DNA of 64,000 nt from Viridothelium virens (taxonomy: Eukaryota > Ascomycota > Dothideomycetes > Trypetheliales > Trypetheliaceae), in the NCBI GenBank assembly GCA_010094025.1, contig ML991775.1:248001-312000 (forward strand), read 5' to 3'. The position numbers were made by a program, and so were the translations under genes. Each line of letters starts with the position of its first letter. The first letter of the stretch is position 1. This document shows positions 13,701 through 25,838 of this stretch, piece by piece. The notes under the pieces are model-generated. The model made no database searches, had not been told where the DNA came from, and saw only the letters and a list, made by a program, of their open reading frames with translations.

Positions 13701-15036
13701 TTCCAATCTACGCAACTATTCCATCGCTGTTACCGGTGATGTGTTCCGTTGGATCATCGACTATGCTTCAGATCGAGTCCTCAAGAGAATGCTCGTGCGC
13801 GGTCAAGTTTTTGCTCGAATGTCTCCAGATGAGAAGCATGAGTTGGTGGAAAAATTGCAAAGCATCGATTACTGCTGTGGCTTCTGCGGAGACGGTGCCA
13901 ATGACTGTGGTGCGCTCAAAGCAGCTGACGTGGGTATTTCGCTCTCAGAAGCCGAAGCTTCTGTCGCTGCGCCATTCACGAGCAGGGTTTTCGACATTTC
14001 TTGTGTGCCTGAAGTCATTCGGTGAGTCTTCCGCGATCTGCCTGGACTGTACAAATGATTCTGATTGCTTCCAGGGAGGGACGTGCGGCGCTCGTCACCA
14101 GTTTCAGCTGCTTCAAGTACATGAGCTTGTACTCGGCTATACAATTCACGTCTGTCAGCTTTCTGTACGCTTTCGCATCCAACCTCGGAGATTTTCAGGT
14201 ATATCAAGGCTTAGTCTACCTCCCTTCAACGTTAGCTAATCATGGATAATAGTTCTTGTACATTGACTTGGTCCTAATTTTACCACTCGCGATTTTTAGT
14301 AAGTTCCATGGGCGTCATCGTCGAAAAATTCTAACCGCATCCAGTGGGTTGGACTGGAGCCTATCCGATCTTGTCTCAAAAAAGACCTACAGCTAGTCTT
14401 GTCTCCCGTAAAGTTCTCACGCCACTTCTCGGCCAGATCATCATCAGCATTCTAGTACAAGCAGTGGCCTTCGTTGCTGTTCGACAACAGTCATGGTATG
14501 TCTCCCTTACCCCAACGGCACTTCGATCGGTGTTAAGAGGATTCAGGTATATTCCACCAAAAGTACACAAGAATCATTCAGGCGCAAAGAACTCGGAGAA
14601 TAGTGCGCTGTTTCTCATGTCGTGCTTCATGTACATTCTTGCAGCGATCGTCTTAAGTGTTGGACCTCCGTTCCGCCGGTCGATGGCACATAATCGTAAG
14701 CACACTCCTAGCGACGCAATACCTAACAAGCAGCTAATATTTTTGCCAGTTCCATTCGTCATCGCCATCGTTGTTACTCTCTTGATTTCTTTGTACTTGC
14801 TCTTGGATCCTGCACCTGCGGTCCTCAGATTCATGGATCTGACAAACATCTCGAACAACTTTAAGATCTTCGTACTGGTCCTAGCTGTAGGATGGTTTGC
14901 ATGTGCTTATGGAACGGAGAAATTCGTATTTCCAGCGATGGCTCGATGGATTGGCAGCGTGCAAGCACGGCTTTGGCCAAAACAACGAAAAAAGCGGAAA
15001 GAGTACAAGGTTGTGTTCGAAAACATGCGCATATAG
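10771..15036 (+). CDS. YPK9: P5B-type P-type ATPase (Ypk9/ATP13A2-like, vacuolar)
   Basis: Predicted vacuolar or lysosomal transporter of the P5B class; the animal relative ATP13A2 exports polyamines, and yeast Ypk9 protects against metals and polyamines. Six exons: 10771-14021, 14075-14198, 14253-14298, 14345-14495, 14547-14695 and 14750-15036, giving 1335 aa. The first 150 residues are Ser-rich and acidic and should be cytosolic. Core motifs are TGES at 461-464, PPALP at 597-601 (the P5B signature in membrane helix 4), the phosphorylated DKTGT with Asp640, and GDGAND at 1040-1045. Several C-terminal membrane helices follow. Introns 4 and 5 (14496-14546 and 14696-14749) are multiples of three without stops, so an intron-blind reading would add 35 residues. 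All catalytic motifs are intact. Confidence 0.95.
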
Positions 15037-15385
15037 ATAAGCTATAGAACGTCTTGATATTTAAGAATTTTTCCCAATCTTTGTATATTGCCAGATTGTG
15101 AAACCCGTCTAGCATTGCGACGTCGCCGGAGCCTTGATCTCGTCCACCTTTTGTCGCAGAAACTGAGACAGGATAGAATTTGGCTTGCATCCATTGCGAT
15201 CCGCCCGATTTGCACAGTTCAAGAGAGATGTTTTTCTGCTAAAAACGTAGATTGCAGATACATACAAATATGTAGCTTTACTTATAATTTACCCTCTAAA
15301 TCTTAGTACTACTTCGCTTTTACGCGGGCTGCAATATCTATCCACAAAACTAGCACTGCTTGGAAGCGCCTACGAAATAATCAAA
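15037..15385. other. Spacer between P5B ATPase and methyltransferase
   Basis: About 350 nt that should contain the ATPase 3' end and the promoter of the next gene on the same strand. Nothing further is visible. Confidence 0.5.
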
Positions 15386-16579
15386 ATGAACTACGGTAGA
15401 ATGAACGAACCTTCTCATATTAGGCATACTAATCGGATGACAGACGAGTTGCAAGATCGTGTCCTCGACAGTGGATGGCTACCTCACGCGGTGATTCGAG
15501 TAGGCATACGGCGACAGCTGCAGCAGCGAATCTCCATGATACAGCAGACATCCATGGAAGAAAGTCTCAAACAGAAGATGGCGTATGTCAAAGCTCTACG
15601 TTCGAGACCAATTGCGATCGAGACAGCAGCGGCCAACGAGCAGCACTACGAGGTTGGGACTGGTGTGCTTCAGGCTTGTCTTGGTCCTAGGATGAAGTAT
15701 TCGAGCTGTCTCTATCCCAAAGAATCCGAGACATTAGCACAAGCGGAGATCGCAATGCTTGAATCATATCTTGAGAAAGCTCAGCTGAAGGACGGCCAGA
15801 GCATTTTAGATCTAGGGTACTCGCACGGCGCTCTTCACTTTCGTTGCTCAAATTACTAACGACTCCGATAGTTGCGGCTGGGGCTCAGCATCGCTCTACT
15901 TTGCAGAAGTCTTACCAAAATCTGAAGTCACGGCATTCTCGAATTCACGTACACAGAAGGAGTACATTGATGCACAAGCAAAAGCCAAAGGTCTTCAAAA
16001 CCTCACTGTCATTACTGGTAATGTTGTTGATTACGAATTCCCCCCCTCCAGCTTCGACCGCGTCGTATCAATCGAGCTTTTCGAGCACATGAAAAACTAT
16101 GAGCTCCTCATGGCCAAGGTCGCGCGAGCGCTGAAACCAGGCGGCAAGCTGTTTGTGCACATCTTCTCCCATTGCAACATGCCGTACGACTTTGAAGGTG
16201 GTTGGATGACAACTCACTTCTTCACTGGCGGCACAATGCCATCTGCTGATCTGCTGCTGTACTTTCAGCGGGATCTAGCGCTGTTGCAGCAGTGGTGGGT
16301 CAATGGCAAGAACTATGCTAAAACTTGTGAGGTACGGTTCCTTCTTCATTCTTTGCACTCCCACAGCTTTAACAGAGATCGTAGGACTGGCTGTTGAAAA
16401 TGACCGCGAGCAAACAGGAGATTTGGCCACATCTCGAGGAGACGTATGGCAAGGATGATGCTGCACGATGGTTTTATAGATGGCAAATCTTTTACATGGC
16501 GTGTGCGGAATTGTTTGCATTCCAAGGTGGAGACACATGGGGAGTCTCCCATTATCTATTCGAGAAAGCCGAGAAGTAG
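15386..16579 (+). CDS. SAM-dependent methyltransferase, cyclopropane-synthase / coclaurine N-methyltransferase-like
   Basis: Class I methyltransferase of the mycolic/cyclopropane-fatty-acid synthase superfamily. The substrate is unknown; relatives methylate lipids or amines. Three exons: 15386-15816, 15872-16331 and 16385-16579, giving 361 aa. SAM motif I is ILDLGCGWGS and spans the first intron (residues about 139-148). Later segments include [35 protein letters not shown] and the C-terminal [14 protein letters not shown]. These match the plant coclaurine N-methyltransferase branch and its fungal relatives more closely than bacterial Cfa, whose extra N-terminal domain is absent. Splice sites are canonical and the frame is preserved. 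No biosynthetic partners adjoin it. Confidence 0.85.
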
Positions 16580-17566
16580 CTTTGAGACCTTAGTCGGCGA
16601 AGACATTAACAACGCTTGCTATCCGTGGTGATAATTGAACCCGGTCATTTGAATCGGGCAACCCCCTAGGCCCCCATGGATTGAGTGATATGTACAATAA
16701 CAGCTTTCCTGCAGCTGGACTTCCATGCTCATCTTGAAAACTTGTTGCGGAATTCTTTTGATTGGAATTGTTGCTCCTTCTCAATGATCCCATGGGTGTT
16801 TCAAGCCGATGAGTGCGGGCCCGTCCTGCTTCGCGCGATACATCAACTGCTCATGTCAGCGGAACAATTTTTCGCCCAAAGACGATACAAGACATACGAA
16901 GAACCACATGCTGGCGCCTAGCAGAGTAGCCGAGTATCTGTAGAGCGGGCGCGGTGGATGGATGTGGACGGGATGATGGCCCTTGGGGCCAAGGTTCGGA
17001 GCCGGCATTGTGGAATGAAGTCTGTCACGTCAGCTGCAATTCTGCTCTGGAAGTCTCCAGCCAGAGACAGTCAGACGAATACCTTTGTATTTGGGGGATA
17101 ACCTTAACGCTCCACGATTCACGTGGAGAGATGTCGGCGAGCTTGCCAGGGCGAGAGAAGTCGGTCATTCAGCGGAGCAAAGCCGCGGTACCCATGCACG
17201 CCAGGGCCAGGCGTGCCAGGGTCCAGCCGCCTCTGCTCTGGATTCTAGGTATTGACGGCGAGCAAGGTACCACCGTACCTTAGTATTCTTCCAACCTCAA
17301 TCACCCGGCACCTATTGTCTACTCCGAGCAAACGACCATCACTGCCAGCCACACTCTCCGATTCAACACGCGCACCTCTATTCTATTCGTATATCCTTCC
17401 TCCCGCAAGCAGTCCATCTTTGCTCTCCTCCAACTTCCGCGCCCTACTCATGAACGCCTTCAAGGAACCGGTCCGCCTCTCTCTGACGGTAATTTGTTGA
17501 ATAGAGGCTGCGCCTTAGAGGGGAAAGGACGCATTCTAGCGCAGCTCGTACACCAGCTACCTCAAC
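16580..17566. other. Upstream region of the BUR1 kinase gene
   Basis: Nearly 1 kb between two same-strand genes. It should hold the methyltransferase 3' end and the kinase promoter with a pyrimidine-rich leader (around 17280-17440). No credible coding sequence. Confidence 0.5.
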
Positions 17567-19312
17567 ATGTCGCAACCATCACCTGCGCGCCGAGATGGCG
17601 ACGTGGCGTCCATATCCACCAGACGATTTCAGGGCTGCTCGAGCATTCGGGAATATGAGATTCTACAAAAACTGGGCGAAGGAACTTTTGGCGAGGTTCA
17701 CAAGGCAAGAGCACGAAGGACAAACGCTGTTTTCGCGTTGAAGAAAATCTTAATGCACAATGAAAAAGATGGGTTTCCAATCACGGCTCTCCGGGAAATC
17801 AAGCTGCTGAAAATGCTGTCACATCCGAACGTCCTGCAGCTGGAAGAGATGGCAGTCGAACGCAAGGGAGAAGGACGTAAGAAGGCTATCTTATACATGG
17901 TCACGCCCTACATGGATCACGATTTGTCAGGTCTTCTGGAAAATCCCGCTGTCCATTTCACCGAGCCGCAAATCAAGTGCTACATGATGCAACTCCTTGA
18001 GGGCCTGCGATATCTACATGAGAGCCATATACTACATCGCGATATGAAAGCCGCCAACCTCCTAATCAACAATCAGGGAAAGTTGCAAATTGCAGACTTT
18101 GGTCTTGCAAGACATTACGACGAATCCGTTCCGCAGCCTGGTCGAGGTGGGGGTGAAGCGAAACGAGACTACACAACTCTTGTGGTGACACGCTGGTATC
18201 GCCCTCCAGAGCTGCTGCTGCAGTTGCGCCGGTATACCACGGCCATTGACATGTGGGGCGTGGGCTGTGTCTTTGGAGAAATGTTTAAACGGAAGCCGAT
18301 TCTTTCTGGGACGACCGACCTCAACCAAGCACAAATTATCTTTGATCTTGTGGGATCGCCAACGGAGGACAACATGCCGGGCTGGAGCCAGCTGCCGGGT
18401 TGCGAAGGAGTAAGATCATTTGCGCCACGACAAGGCAATCTTGCGCAAGTGTTCAGGGAGTATGTCACACTCATCGCTTAATACCACTATCTTTATTCAT
18501 GCTGACAAAGGTGCTTCAGCCAATCTCCGCAGGCCATCAACCTCCTTACACAGCTGCTCAAACTCGACTGGCGGAAAAGAATCAACGCGATCGACGCCCT
18601 CCAACATCCTTATTTCAAGACACACCCAAAGCCCGCTCGGCCAGAGGAAATCCCGAGATTTGAAGAATCGCATGAGCTCGATCGAAGGAAATTTCGAGAT
18701 CGCAAAGCCCTTCCTCCCGCTCCCGCCGGGGGCTCCGTTGGAATGGGCCAGAACGGGGAGTGGATCGGATCGGGGCCTCCTAATGGTGGCTACATGAACG
18801 GAAGCGAGCGACCGACACGAGGCTCAGGCTATGCGCAAGACAGAGGTCCGCCAGGGACAGGTCCACCCGTTCCGCATCGCCCTCCTCCCTATGATAATCG
18901 AGTGCCTCCACCAGGCGGACAGCCCGCGCGTCGGCCAGGATGGCAACAAGGTCCTCCTCCTCGACACGGCCACAGCAGCGAGTTGCCGCCTCCGCCACCA
19001 GACATGCGACATCCCCTCCCACGCGCACCACCTCCCGCACGAGCATCAAACAAGGACACGTACATTCCGTCCTATTCCGCCGCCCATGGACAGCAGCGAC
19101 CACGAGATGAGCGCAGTGGCGGTGTCTGGGATGATCGGGCGCCGAGGGATCGCGACTATCGAGACCGAGAGCGAGACCGTGAGGGCGGACCCCGGAGGAA
19201 CAGTTTGGACTATGGAGATCGTGATAGGAGGAGGACGCGCAGTCGGAGCCCCGATCGAGGCGAGCATCGGGAACGGCTTCGAGATCGTGAGCGGGATCTT
19301 TATCGGCGATGA
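17567..19312 (+). CDS. BUR1: BUR1/CDK9-type transcription-elongation kinase
   Basis: Cyclin-dependent Ser/Thr kinase predicted to phosphorylate the RNA polymerase II CTD and Spt5 in the nucleus. Two exons: 17567-18459 and 18520-19312 (an alternative acceptor at 18510 adds three codons), giving about 561 aa. The kinase domain covers about residues 28-335: glycine loop GEGTFGEV, the cyclin-helix motif PITALRE that marks CDK9/BUR1 kinases, catalytic [16 protein letters not shown], and a T-loop [12 protein letters not shown] with the activating Thr. After the domain comes a low-complexity tail rich in Pro, Gly, Arg, Asp and Ser ([13 protein letters not shown] and [10 protein letters not shown]). 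The start ATG follows a long leader. The plus-strand frame is uninterrupted to the stop. Confidence 0.92.
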
Positions 19313-20052
19313 GGCTTTATGATGGTACCGGAAGGCGTTTGGGTAGGGGCACTTTGGGTCCTGAATTATTTGTGCGGCACCTGGGTTATCTGCTGATTTT
19401 TGCAGGAAGGGATGGAATAGGGATATGATGGGTAAGCATGGCAAGGCGTTCACGGCTATACCTCTGGGCATGGGAGTCGGATGGGTCTGTGATGTGGGTT
19501 GTTTTTGCTATGCCATACTGCCCAAGTTTAGACTTGCTTGTTACCTGATTTAGATACCATTCAGGCAGTACGATACACAAAATCTAATGCGGCATTTATT
19601 GTATTCGCAATCCCATAGTATATTACTTCTTCATAGTAAGCTCTAGTAGAGAGTTGCGAAGGCAAGAATTCCGAAGGGCTTTAGATTATTCGGCTGACAT
19701 TATTTGGGAATTCCTCGTTCTATGTGAGCTAGATCAACAAGGTTGGGAGAATGAGAAGCTTTCGTCTGATCTGATTGATGTTTGTTGTTCTCTTCTATTT
19801 GGCCTCATAGGTCTGTCTTAGATAGGTAAACTTCACCCGCATGCTTCTTGCCAGCGTTATGCCGAACAATCCGCAAACCTCCGGTGTTGCGGCTAAATAG
19901 TCCATAATGGGTTTAAATCAGTTGTCGCAATTTTCCATGGCCTCGGGCCTGGCTAGAGTGATGGAGTGTGACGCATACTGCCTAATAGTTCTGCCCCTCG
20001 GCCACTGTTTGCGCTTCTGTCCAGATCTTCATTTTTGTCTGTCAGAGTCACT
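19313..20052. other. Spacer between BUR1 and HOM3
   Basis: About 740 nt, T-rich, containing the kinase 3' end and the aspartate kinase promoter. A GAGTCA core (Gcn4/CpcA-like) lies at 20045-20050, only three bases before the HOM3 start codon, so it may be chance. Confidence 0.45.
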
Positions 20053-21839
20053 ATGGGTGTCGAGTCCTTCACCAACGGCCACACCGCTGGCATTGCCAAT
20101 TTAATACCTCACAAACAGGAGAAAAACCTACCGGGCGGATGGATTGTCCAAAAATTTGGCGGCACGAGTGTATAACAGCCCCAAACTTTCAATCCGAAGA
20201 GTAAGCAATTGACAAACAATAGGTAGGCAAGAAGCCACTCAATATAGCAGACATTGTGCAGTATGCTCTCCCATCCTAACTCCACATATGAGTTGGCACT
20301 GAGTACCCTCAGAGTAGGTCTCTCCTCGAGCCGAATTGCCGTTGTTTGCTCCGCCCGCAGCAGCCATACGAAAAGTGAAGGCACCACGAATAGGTTGCTA
20401 CGTGCTGCCCGAGAGGCGGAAAAGAAAGCATCCACAACACGTTACGAGAGCATCGTCGAAATAATTCGCAAAGATCATATAGAAGCGGCGCAGGATGTTA
20501 TTCGGTCTACAGATATCCTGGGGCGCCTTACGGATGCAGTCAACGATGAGTGCAAAAGCCTGGTTAAGATCTTGGAGTCTGCACAACATTTAGAAGGCAT
20601 CAGTTCTAAGGGTATCATTGCTTTGATTGAGGACAGCATCGTCAGCGAGGGCGAGAAGCTGAGCTGCCAGTTTATGACCGCCGTGTTGCAAGATCAGGGA
20701 GTCAATGCTCAATACCTGGATCTTGCTACCGTCATTCCACCCAGGTCTCCAGGCAAGGGTTTGGATGAGCAATTCTATGAGTCCGTTGCGCACGCTCTAG
20801 CGGAAAAAGTCTACGAATGTGGCGACAAGGTTCCAGTCATCACCGGCTACTTTGGCGACTTTCCTGGGGGGCTCCTCAATACCATTGGCCGCGGTTATAC
20901 TGATCTCTGCGCAGGCCTCATCGCTGTAGGGCTCGCCGCCAAAGAGCTTCAGGTCTGGAAAGAAGTCGACGGTATCTTCACGGCAGACCCGCGCCGGGTG
21001 CCCACTGCCCGTCTTCTCTCCTCAGTCACTCCATCTGAAGCCGCTGAGCTTACTTTCTATGGGTCCGAGGTCATTCATCACCTCACTATGGAGCAGGCCA
21101 TCCGGGCGCGTATTCCCATCCGCATCAAAAACGTGATGAACCCGCGCAACAACGGCACCATCATCTTCCCCGAAACCCCCGAGGAGATCAACTCCAACGC
21201 GCCTCTTCGTGATCCGCGCCTCTTCCGCCATCGCTCTGCTAGTAGCGTCTCCACCATACAGCAGTTACAACGCCCGAAGCGGCCGACCGCCGTCACAATC
21301 AAGCGCCAAATTGTGGTGTTGAACGTGCACTCCAACAAGCGCACGCGCTCCCATGGCTTCCTGATGGGTATTTTCTCGGTGCTCGATAAGTGGCATCTTT
21401 CTGTCGATCTCATATCGAGCTCAGAGGTGCATGTCTCCATGGCCTTGCATTCCGAAGTCGCCATGCTGAGCGGAGGTGGTGCAGAGGAGTTGCGTATCCA
21501 GGACGAAGATCTCCACGGCGCGGTCACTGATTTACGTCAATACGGCACTGTGGATCTGGTGCCGAATATGGCGATTGTGAGCCTGGTGGGAAGGCAATTG
21601 AAGAATATGGTTGGTATTAGTGGTAGATTCTTCAGCACGTTGGGGGAGAATAACATCAATATTGAAATGATTTCACAGGGTGGGTGACATATATTTCTTC
21701 GAGCATGTTCTGGTTCAGTGCTAACGAGACTCTTTGATTAGGAGCGAGTGAGATCAACATATCTTGCGTTATTGAGGAGCGCGAAGCAGATCGGGCTCTG
21801 AACATTGTCCACACGAATCTCTTCACATTTCTAGAGTAG
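20053..21839 (+). CDS. HOM3: Aspartate kinase
   Basis: Phosphorylates L-aspartate, the committed step towards threonine, methionine and isoleucine, in the cytosol. Four exons: 20053-20169, 20223-20260, 20313-21679 and 21742-21839, giving 539 aa; yeast Hom3 has 527. The N-terminal amino-acid-kinase domain shows QKFGGTSVG across the first junction, AVVCSARSS, TGYFGDFPGG and GRGYTDLCAGLIAVGL, then VDGIFTADPRRV. Two ACT regulatory domains occupy the last 170 residues, where threonine feedback is expected (GISGRFFSTLGENNINIEMISQG). Donor sequences GTATAA and GTGGGT are weaker than usual but are the only ones that keep frame. Exon 2 is just 38 nt. Confidence 0.95.
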
Positions 21840-23827
21840 CATGCGCATCTGTGGCGTTCTGGGTCATGAGAATGTTATGAGCTAGATTGCATTGGATGAA
21901 TTTGGGACACAAAAGCATTGCATTTTTCTCAAAACCCAATTTCAATTCATCTTGTCAGATCAGTCCATTGAAACTATATCTGAGCTAAACGCACCTCCGT
22001 CTAATGTTACAGGCTCTCTCACTCGGCTTGACCTTCTCATCAACCAAACGCAACCTTCAAGTCTATTGTCGGAAAGCCGATATGCCTTGCTTGCCAAAAT
22101 GCATTCTACGAGGATCAATTGTCGCTACGTGTATGACATCTTCAGTACATCCATATGAGAGTTCGAAACACACTTTCCCCCCCAGGATCCATCTCTTGTT
22201 TCGCCCTTCCTGGCGACTCAACCAAACCATAGTCGCCATCGATGAAGGTCTGTGGACGGATTCCCGAAGATAGAATCGTTGACCTATGTCTGACAGATTT
22301 CAAGGAAAATGGCTGGTAAGGGTCAGGGATGTACTTCGCTTACTTCGTCTTGCTGAGGCCAATCGCCTGCCCTTTCTTCTGAGGGAAGGGAGAAATATGT
22401 CGATGGCAATCCGGCGAACCCCACCGCAGGTGACATTCCATCAAGGCGAGTAGTAGGCCTTGGTAGGCACTCTCGTGTGGCATACCAAGGCACAGGCAGC
22501 GTCGAGACGTACGTGCTAATCGCCAGCAGAATAGAGAAACAACAGACAAGCTAACCAATCTCCAAGCTCTGGGACAGTTTACTTTACAACGTCCTCATCT
22601 CGATAAGACAAGGCTTAACCATGGCTGTCGACAGCGTTCCCAATTCACAGTAAAGAGGTGTTCCTGCTCCCCCCCGCTATACCCTTCATGAAGGCAAGCT
22701 TCTGCAAAGATAAGATAGCTCAAATCATTCCTTTCGCTCTAGCCAGGGTAACGATAGACTACAGAGAGACGTTAGACAGCGTTACTCAGGGCGACGAGAC
22801 TAGCGGAACGTCTCAAAGCCCTACCCAAGCTCCACTCTTGTCTTCGGAGGGAGGGGTATTGGATTGCACAGATTGTCCGGCTTATTATCTCGTCACAACC
22901 TAGCGGAGCGCGTTAAAATCCACGTCAAGCTCGAGGAGATACCCGGTCGTGATTCAAGGCCTCTTTTCTTGTGGAGCGCATATTCACTGGATAGAGCAAA
23001 AATTATACTGGCGTATCTCCACAGCTTGAAACATCGACTCAGAGTTTACTCCCGTAGGTACTGGTGTTTTCGTACAGCTCGCAGCCTGATGAACAGACTA
23101 CAGAGGGCACCTGAGTTGCGTGATTCCTAGCTCTACATGGGGCGTTGGTTCGCGTCAGCGCCCAGGTCTGACTCCAATCTGATTCAGCAGGTCACGGGAA
23201 TGTGCGAATCACCGATTATCGTGATCCTATGGGATAATTAATCCTCTGCTTCTGGTGAACTCTGGCTGTCAGGTACTCGATAGTCTACTGGCCGTGACTT
23301 TTCCAGGTGTCAGTGGTGGAACCATTGTGGACGGGCTCAGTATCGGATAGTATCAGATCAGTGTCGATTGGAAGATGTTCAGAGATGCAGAGGATCCGGA
23401 ATTATGGCTGTCATGGTCGTTGTAAAATCGCAGAGCAGTCACGAGCGTCAAAAAGTGCGCAAGAAGCGTCTTCAAGTTGGACGACATCAGACACAGAAGC
23501 TTTTCCAATTGGTTCAGAGATCTCTCGAAAGCTTTCCCAACTCTAGTATTAAGGCGTATTTTTGTAGTTCATGCTGGAGTTCAGAGAGCGATTGTGCACC
23601 ATCGAAAGCTTTCCTAACCTCAATACTAAGAATTGTTTTCGTAGATTGATGCTGGGATTTAGAGATCGACGCCAAGCTTTCACAGCCGGGATTCAGAGGC
23701 TCTGGTCGGGCGAACTCGTCTGATCTATATTTCGGTCCTGGGAAGTACGTCGCCAGGCTGCAAGAGGCGGCACATCAGACAATTCATAGAATACCAGTGT
23801 AGCCGTTGGAACGAAATGGCCTGGAGT
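21840..23827. other. Gene-poor region, part 1
   Basis: Two kilobases downstream of HOM3 with only short, unconvincing frames on both strands. A degenerate tandem repeat lies at 23491-23700. I see no transposase or reverse transcriptase remnants here. Confidence 0.5.
23491..23700. repeat. Degenerate direct repeat around a GAAAGCTTTCC core
   Basis: Two long copies start at 23526 and 23603 (period 77 nt, roughly 75% identical by eye). Each runs from CGAAAGCTTTCC to TTCAGAGAGCGA or its variant. Shorter partial copies precede at about 23495 and follow at about 23672. Most mismatches are C/T or G/A transitions. The origin is unknown. Confidence 0.6.
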
Positions 23828-24241
23828 TCATGATGAAAATATATCGGCCAAGGGGATATGCCGGAGCATTTCCGGCAAATATATATTCCTTTCTAGGAGC
23901 GCTCCAATTACGTCATATTCGATGTTGAAAGGTTGACCGACAGACTGTACAGGAAGAGAATGGCCCTCGCAGAGCCTATGATAAAATTGATTAATGTTAA
24001 ATGGTAGAAGAGTTCTGTGGAATATCATGAACCTACCTCTATCCCGTGGGACCCGGGAAGTCCTCAGTGAGGTTTTGGCTAGCTCCGACACCCTCGGGCC
24101 GTCACTCCACTCCCTCAAAATGACTTGATAGTGATAAGGAGGTTCTCCGGAAGATCTGTATCTAGGAGTGCCGCCCCCAGTACACCCCATAATCCTGACA
24201 TAGTACGAGTTCGCCAGAAGCACAGCTCCGTCGCTGGCCAT
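23828..24241 (-). CDS. Hypothetical protein, 137 aa
   Basis: An uninterrupted ATG-started frame of 137 codons in otherwise gene-poor DNA. It contains a basic middle part and a segment with aliphatic and acidic residues (EYDVIGALLERNIYLPEMLR). I do not recognise a family, and there is no signal peptide or membrane segment. A possible 3n intron (GTTCAT or GTAGGT donor near 24030 to a CATAG acceptor near 23977) would remove about 20 residues. It could be a real lineage-specific gene or chance; codon use looks coding-like but this is a judgement by eye. Confidence 0.35.
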   Translation of the reverse strand: MASDGAVLLANSYYVRIMGCTGGGTPRYRSSGEPPYHYQVILREWSDGPRVSELAKTSLRTSRVPRDRGRFMIFHRTLLPFNINQFYHRLCEGHSLPVQSVGQPFNIEYDVIGALLERNIYLPEMLRHIPLADIFSS

Positions 24242-25838
24242 TAAGCATAGTCATTCCATACCTAAAATAATTGAATGTAACAGCACGAGATTCTCGATCA
24301 CGCAAGGTGGAGCCGCTTACAACCTCGTTCTTCTGCATAACTCGGATTTTTCGCGTAACCTTTTGTCGATGGATTGGATGGATGGATTCTCAAGCCCTGA
24401 AAATGCGTCCCAGTATCAGGACAAAATTTCTTATTCTGAGCATATCAATGTGGTAGCTTGGAATCTTAATGGTGGATTTTTAATTTGGAGTCAGGCTTTC
24501 GAGGACGAATGCTGGCCTTTGTAGACGGCAGGGCGGCCTCCTCAGGTTGGAGGATGCCTTCCCGAACTGAACTTCGACATCATGCGACTGGAGCGCGACC
24601 TTATGTGACAGTTCTGAAGCTTCAAGAAGGCCATTCAAGCGACATGTGGTTATAGCTGATGAATTTGAACCCACATAATAAGATCAATCCGTGGCTTCCT
24701 TGTCAGTGTCTTCAGTCTCTTGCTTTGCACCAGTCCTAGTCTTCTCCTTCTTTTATAGTTCGCTTTGCATCAATCTCATTGGTAGGGTATTCCAGTCAGT
24801 TACTCCTTGTACTTGAAGCATTCCCACTCTGCCCTTGAAGTAGTCTCAGTCTTCGTACTCAGTCTTCATACTCAGAGGAGTCTCCCGGTCGAAATCCATC
24901 TTCTCGACCTTCTCTTGAATGACTCCAAAGATAGATAATAGGCAGAGAGCCTTAGGCTCAAGCCTTTCAGATCCATATCTACGGGAAGTGCAACACTGAT
25001 GGTGGTAGCTTGTCATGTTCTGGACCTTGACGGATGACAATTTGAAACGAGAATTGCAAAGCAGCCCGTTGGCACCATCTCGACTCCTGGAAGACATGAT
25101 CAAGACAGCCTCCACCATTAACCAGTTCAATGACGTCGTCAGCATTGATACGAAGAATGACGGAATTCTTTTTGAGCTCCTGCCGCCCATCGATCTGCAA
25201 ACCTGAAGTCAGCTTTAACTTTGTGTCTGAGAAAAACAAGACAATGTAAGTTTCTGGGATACATTGGAGAGGTATACTTTTTGAGTTGCATGGACAGTAT
25301 GCTGAAAGATAGGTCCGTAGGTGCCACATGCGGAGATGTTGTGACGATGTTCTACCATCCTGAAGTTAAGGCCGAGGAACCCACATTCGATGCAAGAAGC
25401 TGTTCTCGGATTTGGTGACTGAGGAGGCCCCCATAGTAGGTAGAATGTCCGGGGCATAATGAGTGATGGCTGGGTTCATGTATGCCTGCACCGTGGTGAA
25501 TACGAAAATGTGACTTTTCCTCACCACACCTTTTGGCGTGCCCACAAAATTTTTCGACCTTTGCCTTGTTTTTATCCAGAAAATATTCTACAGACCAAGG
25601 AGCCTGTATTGTCAGATCCTTCAAAAGCTATCTTCAAGGCTTTGACGTCAACTGCTCTTACTCAGCGCAACGATCTAGTCACACCTCCAGACACCTGTTC
25701 ATCACTTGGTCCATCCGAACAAGAGAGTCAAGGCCACCGAGTCTCACCTATATCGCCTGGTCAGCCTCTTCGTGTCCAGCCCTCCATAGTATCGATCGCA
25801 TCTCGACAGGTCCTTGGAGTTCGGCCCTATTGCTCAAG
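24242..25838. other. Gene-poor region, part 2
   Basis: About 1.6 kb without a clear gene. Coding-like but interrupted stretches lie at 25015-25470 (listed separately). The part from 24680 to 24890 is rich in CTTC/AGTC-type short repeats. Confidence 0.45.
25015..25470 (+). pseudogene. Coding-like remnant of an unknown gene
   Basis: Three consecutive short stretches on the plus strand look coding in codon choice and residue pattern, but they lie in different frames. Examples are residues DMIKTASTINQFND and then VTMFYHPEVKAEEPTFDA. A GTAAGT donor-like site lies at about 25246. The product is unrecognised. Either an intron structure I cannot resolve or a decayed gene explains it; decay fits the poor surroundings better. 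Confidence 0.3.

Noticed and set aside
16580-17566. Possible gene between methyltransferase and BUR1
   Set aside because: Frames of up to 109 codons lack any domain; the stretch behaves like a promoter and leader.
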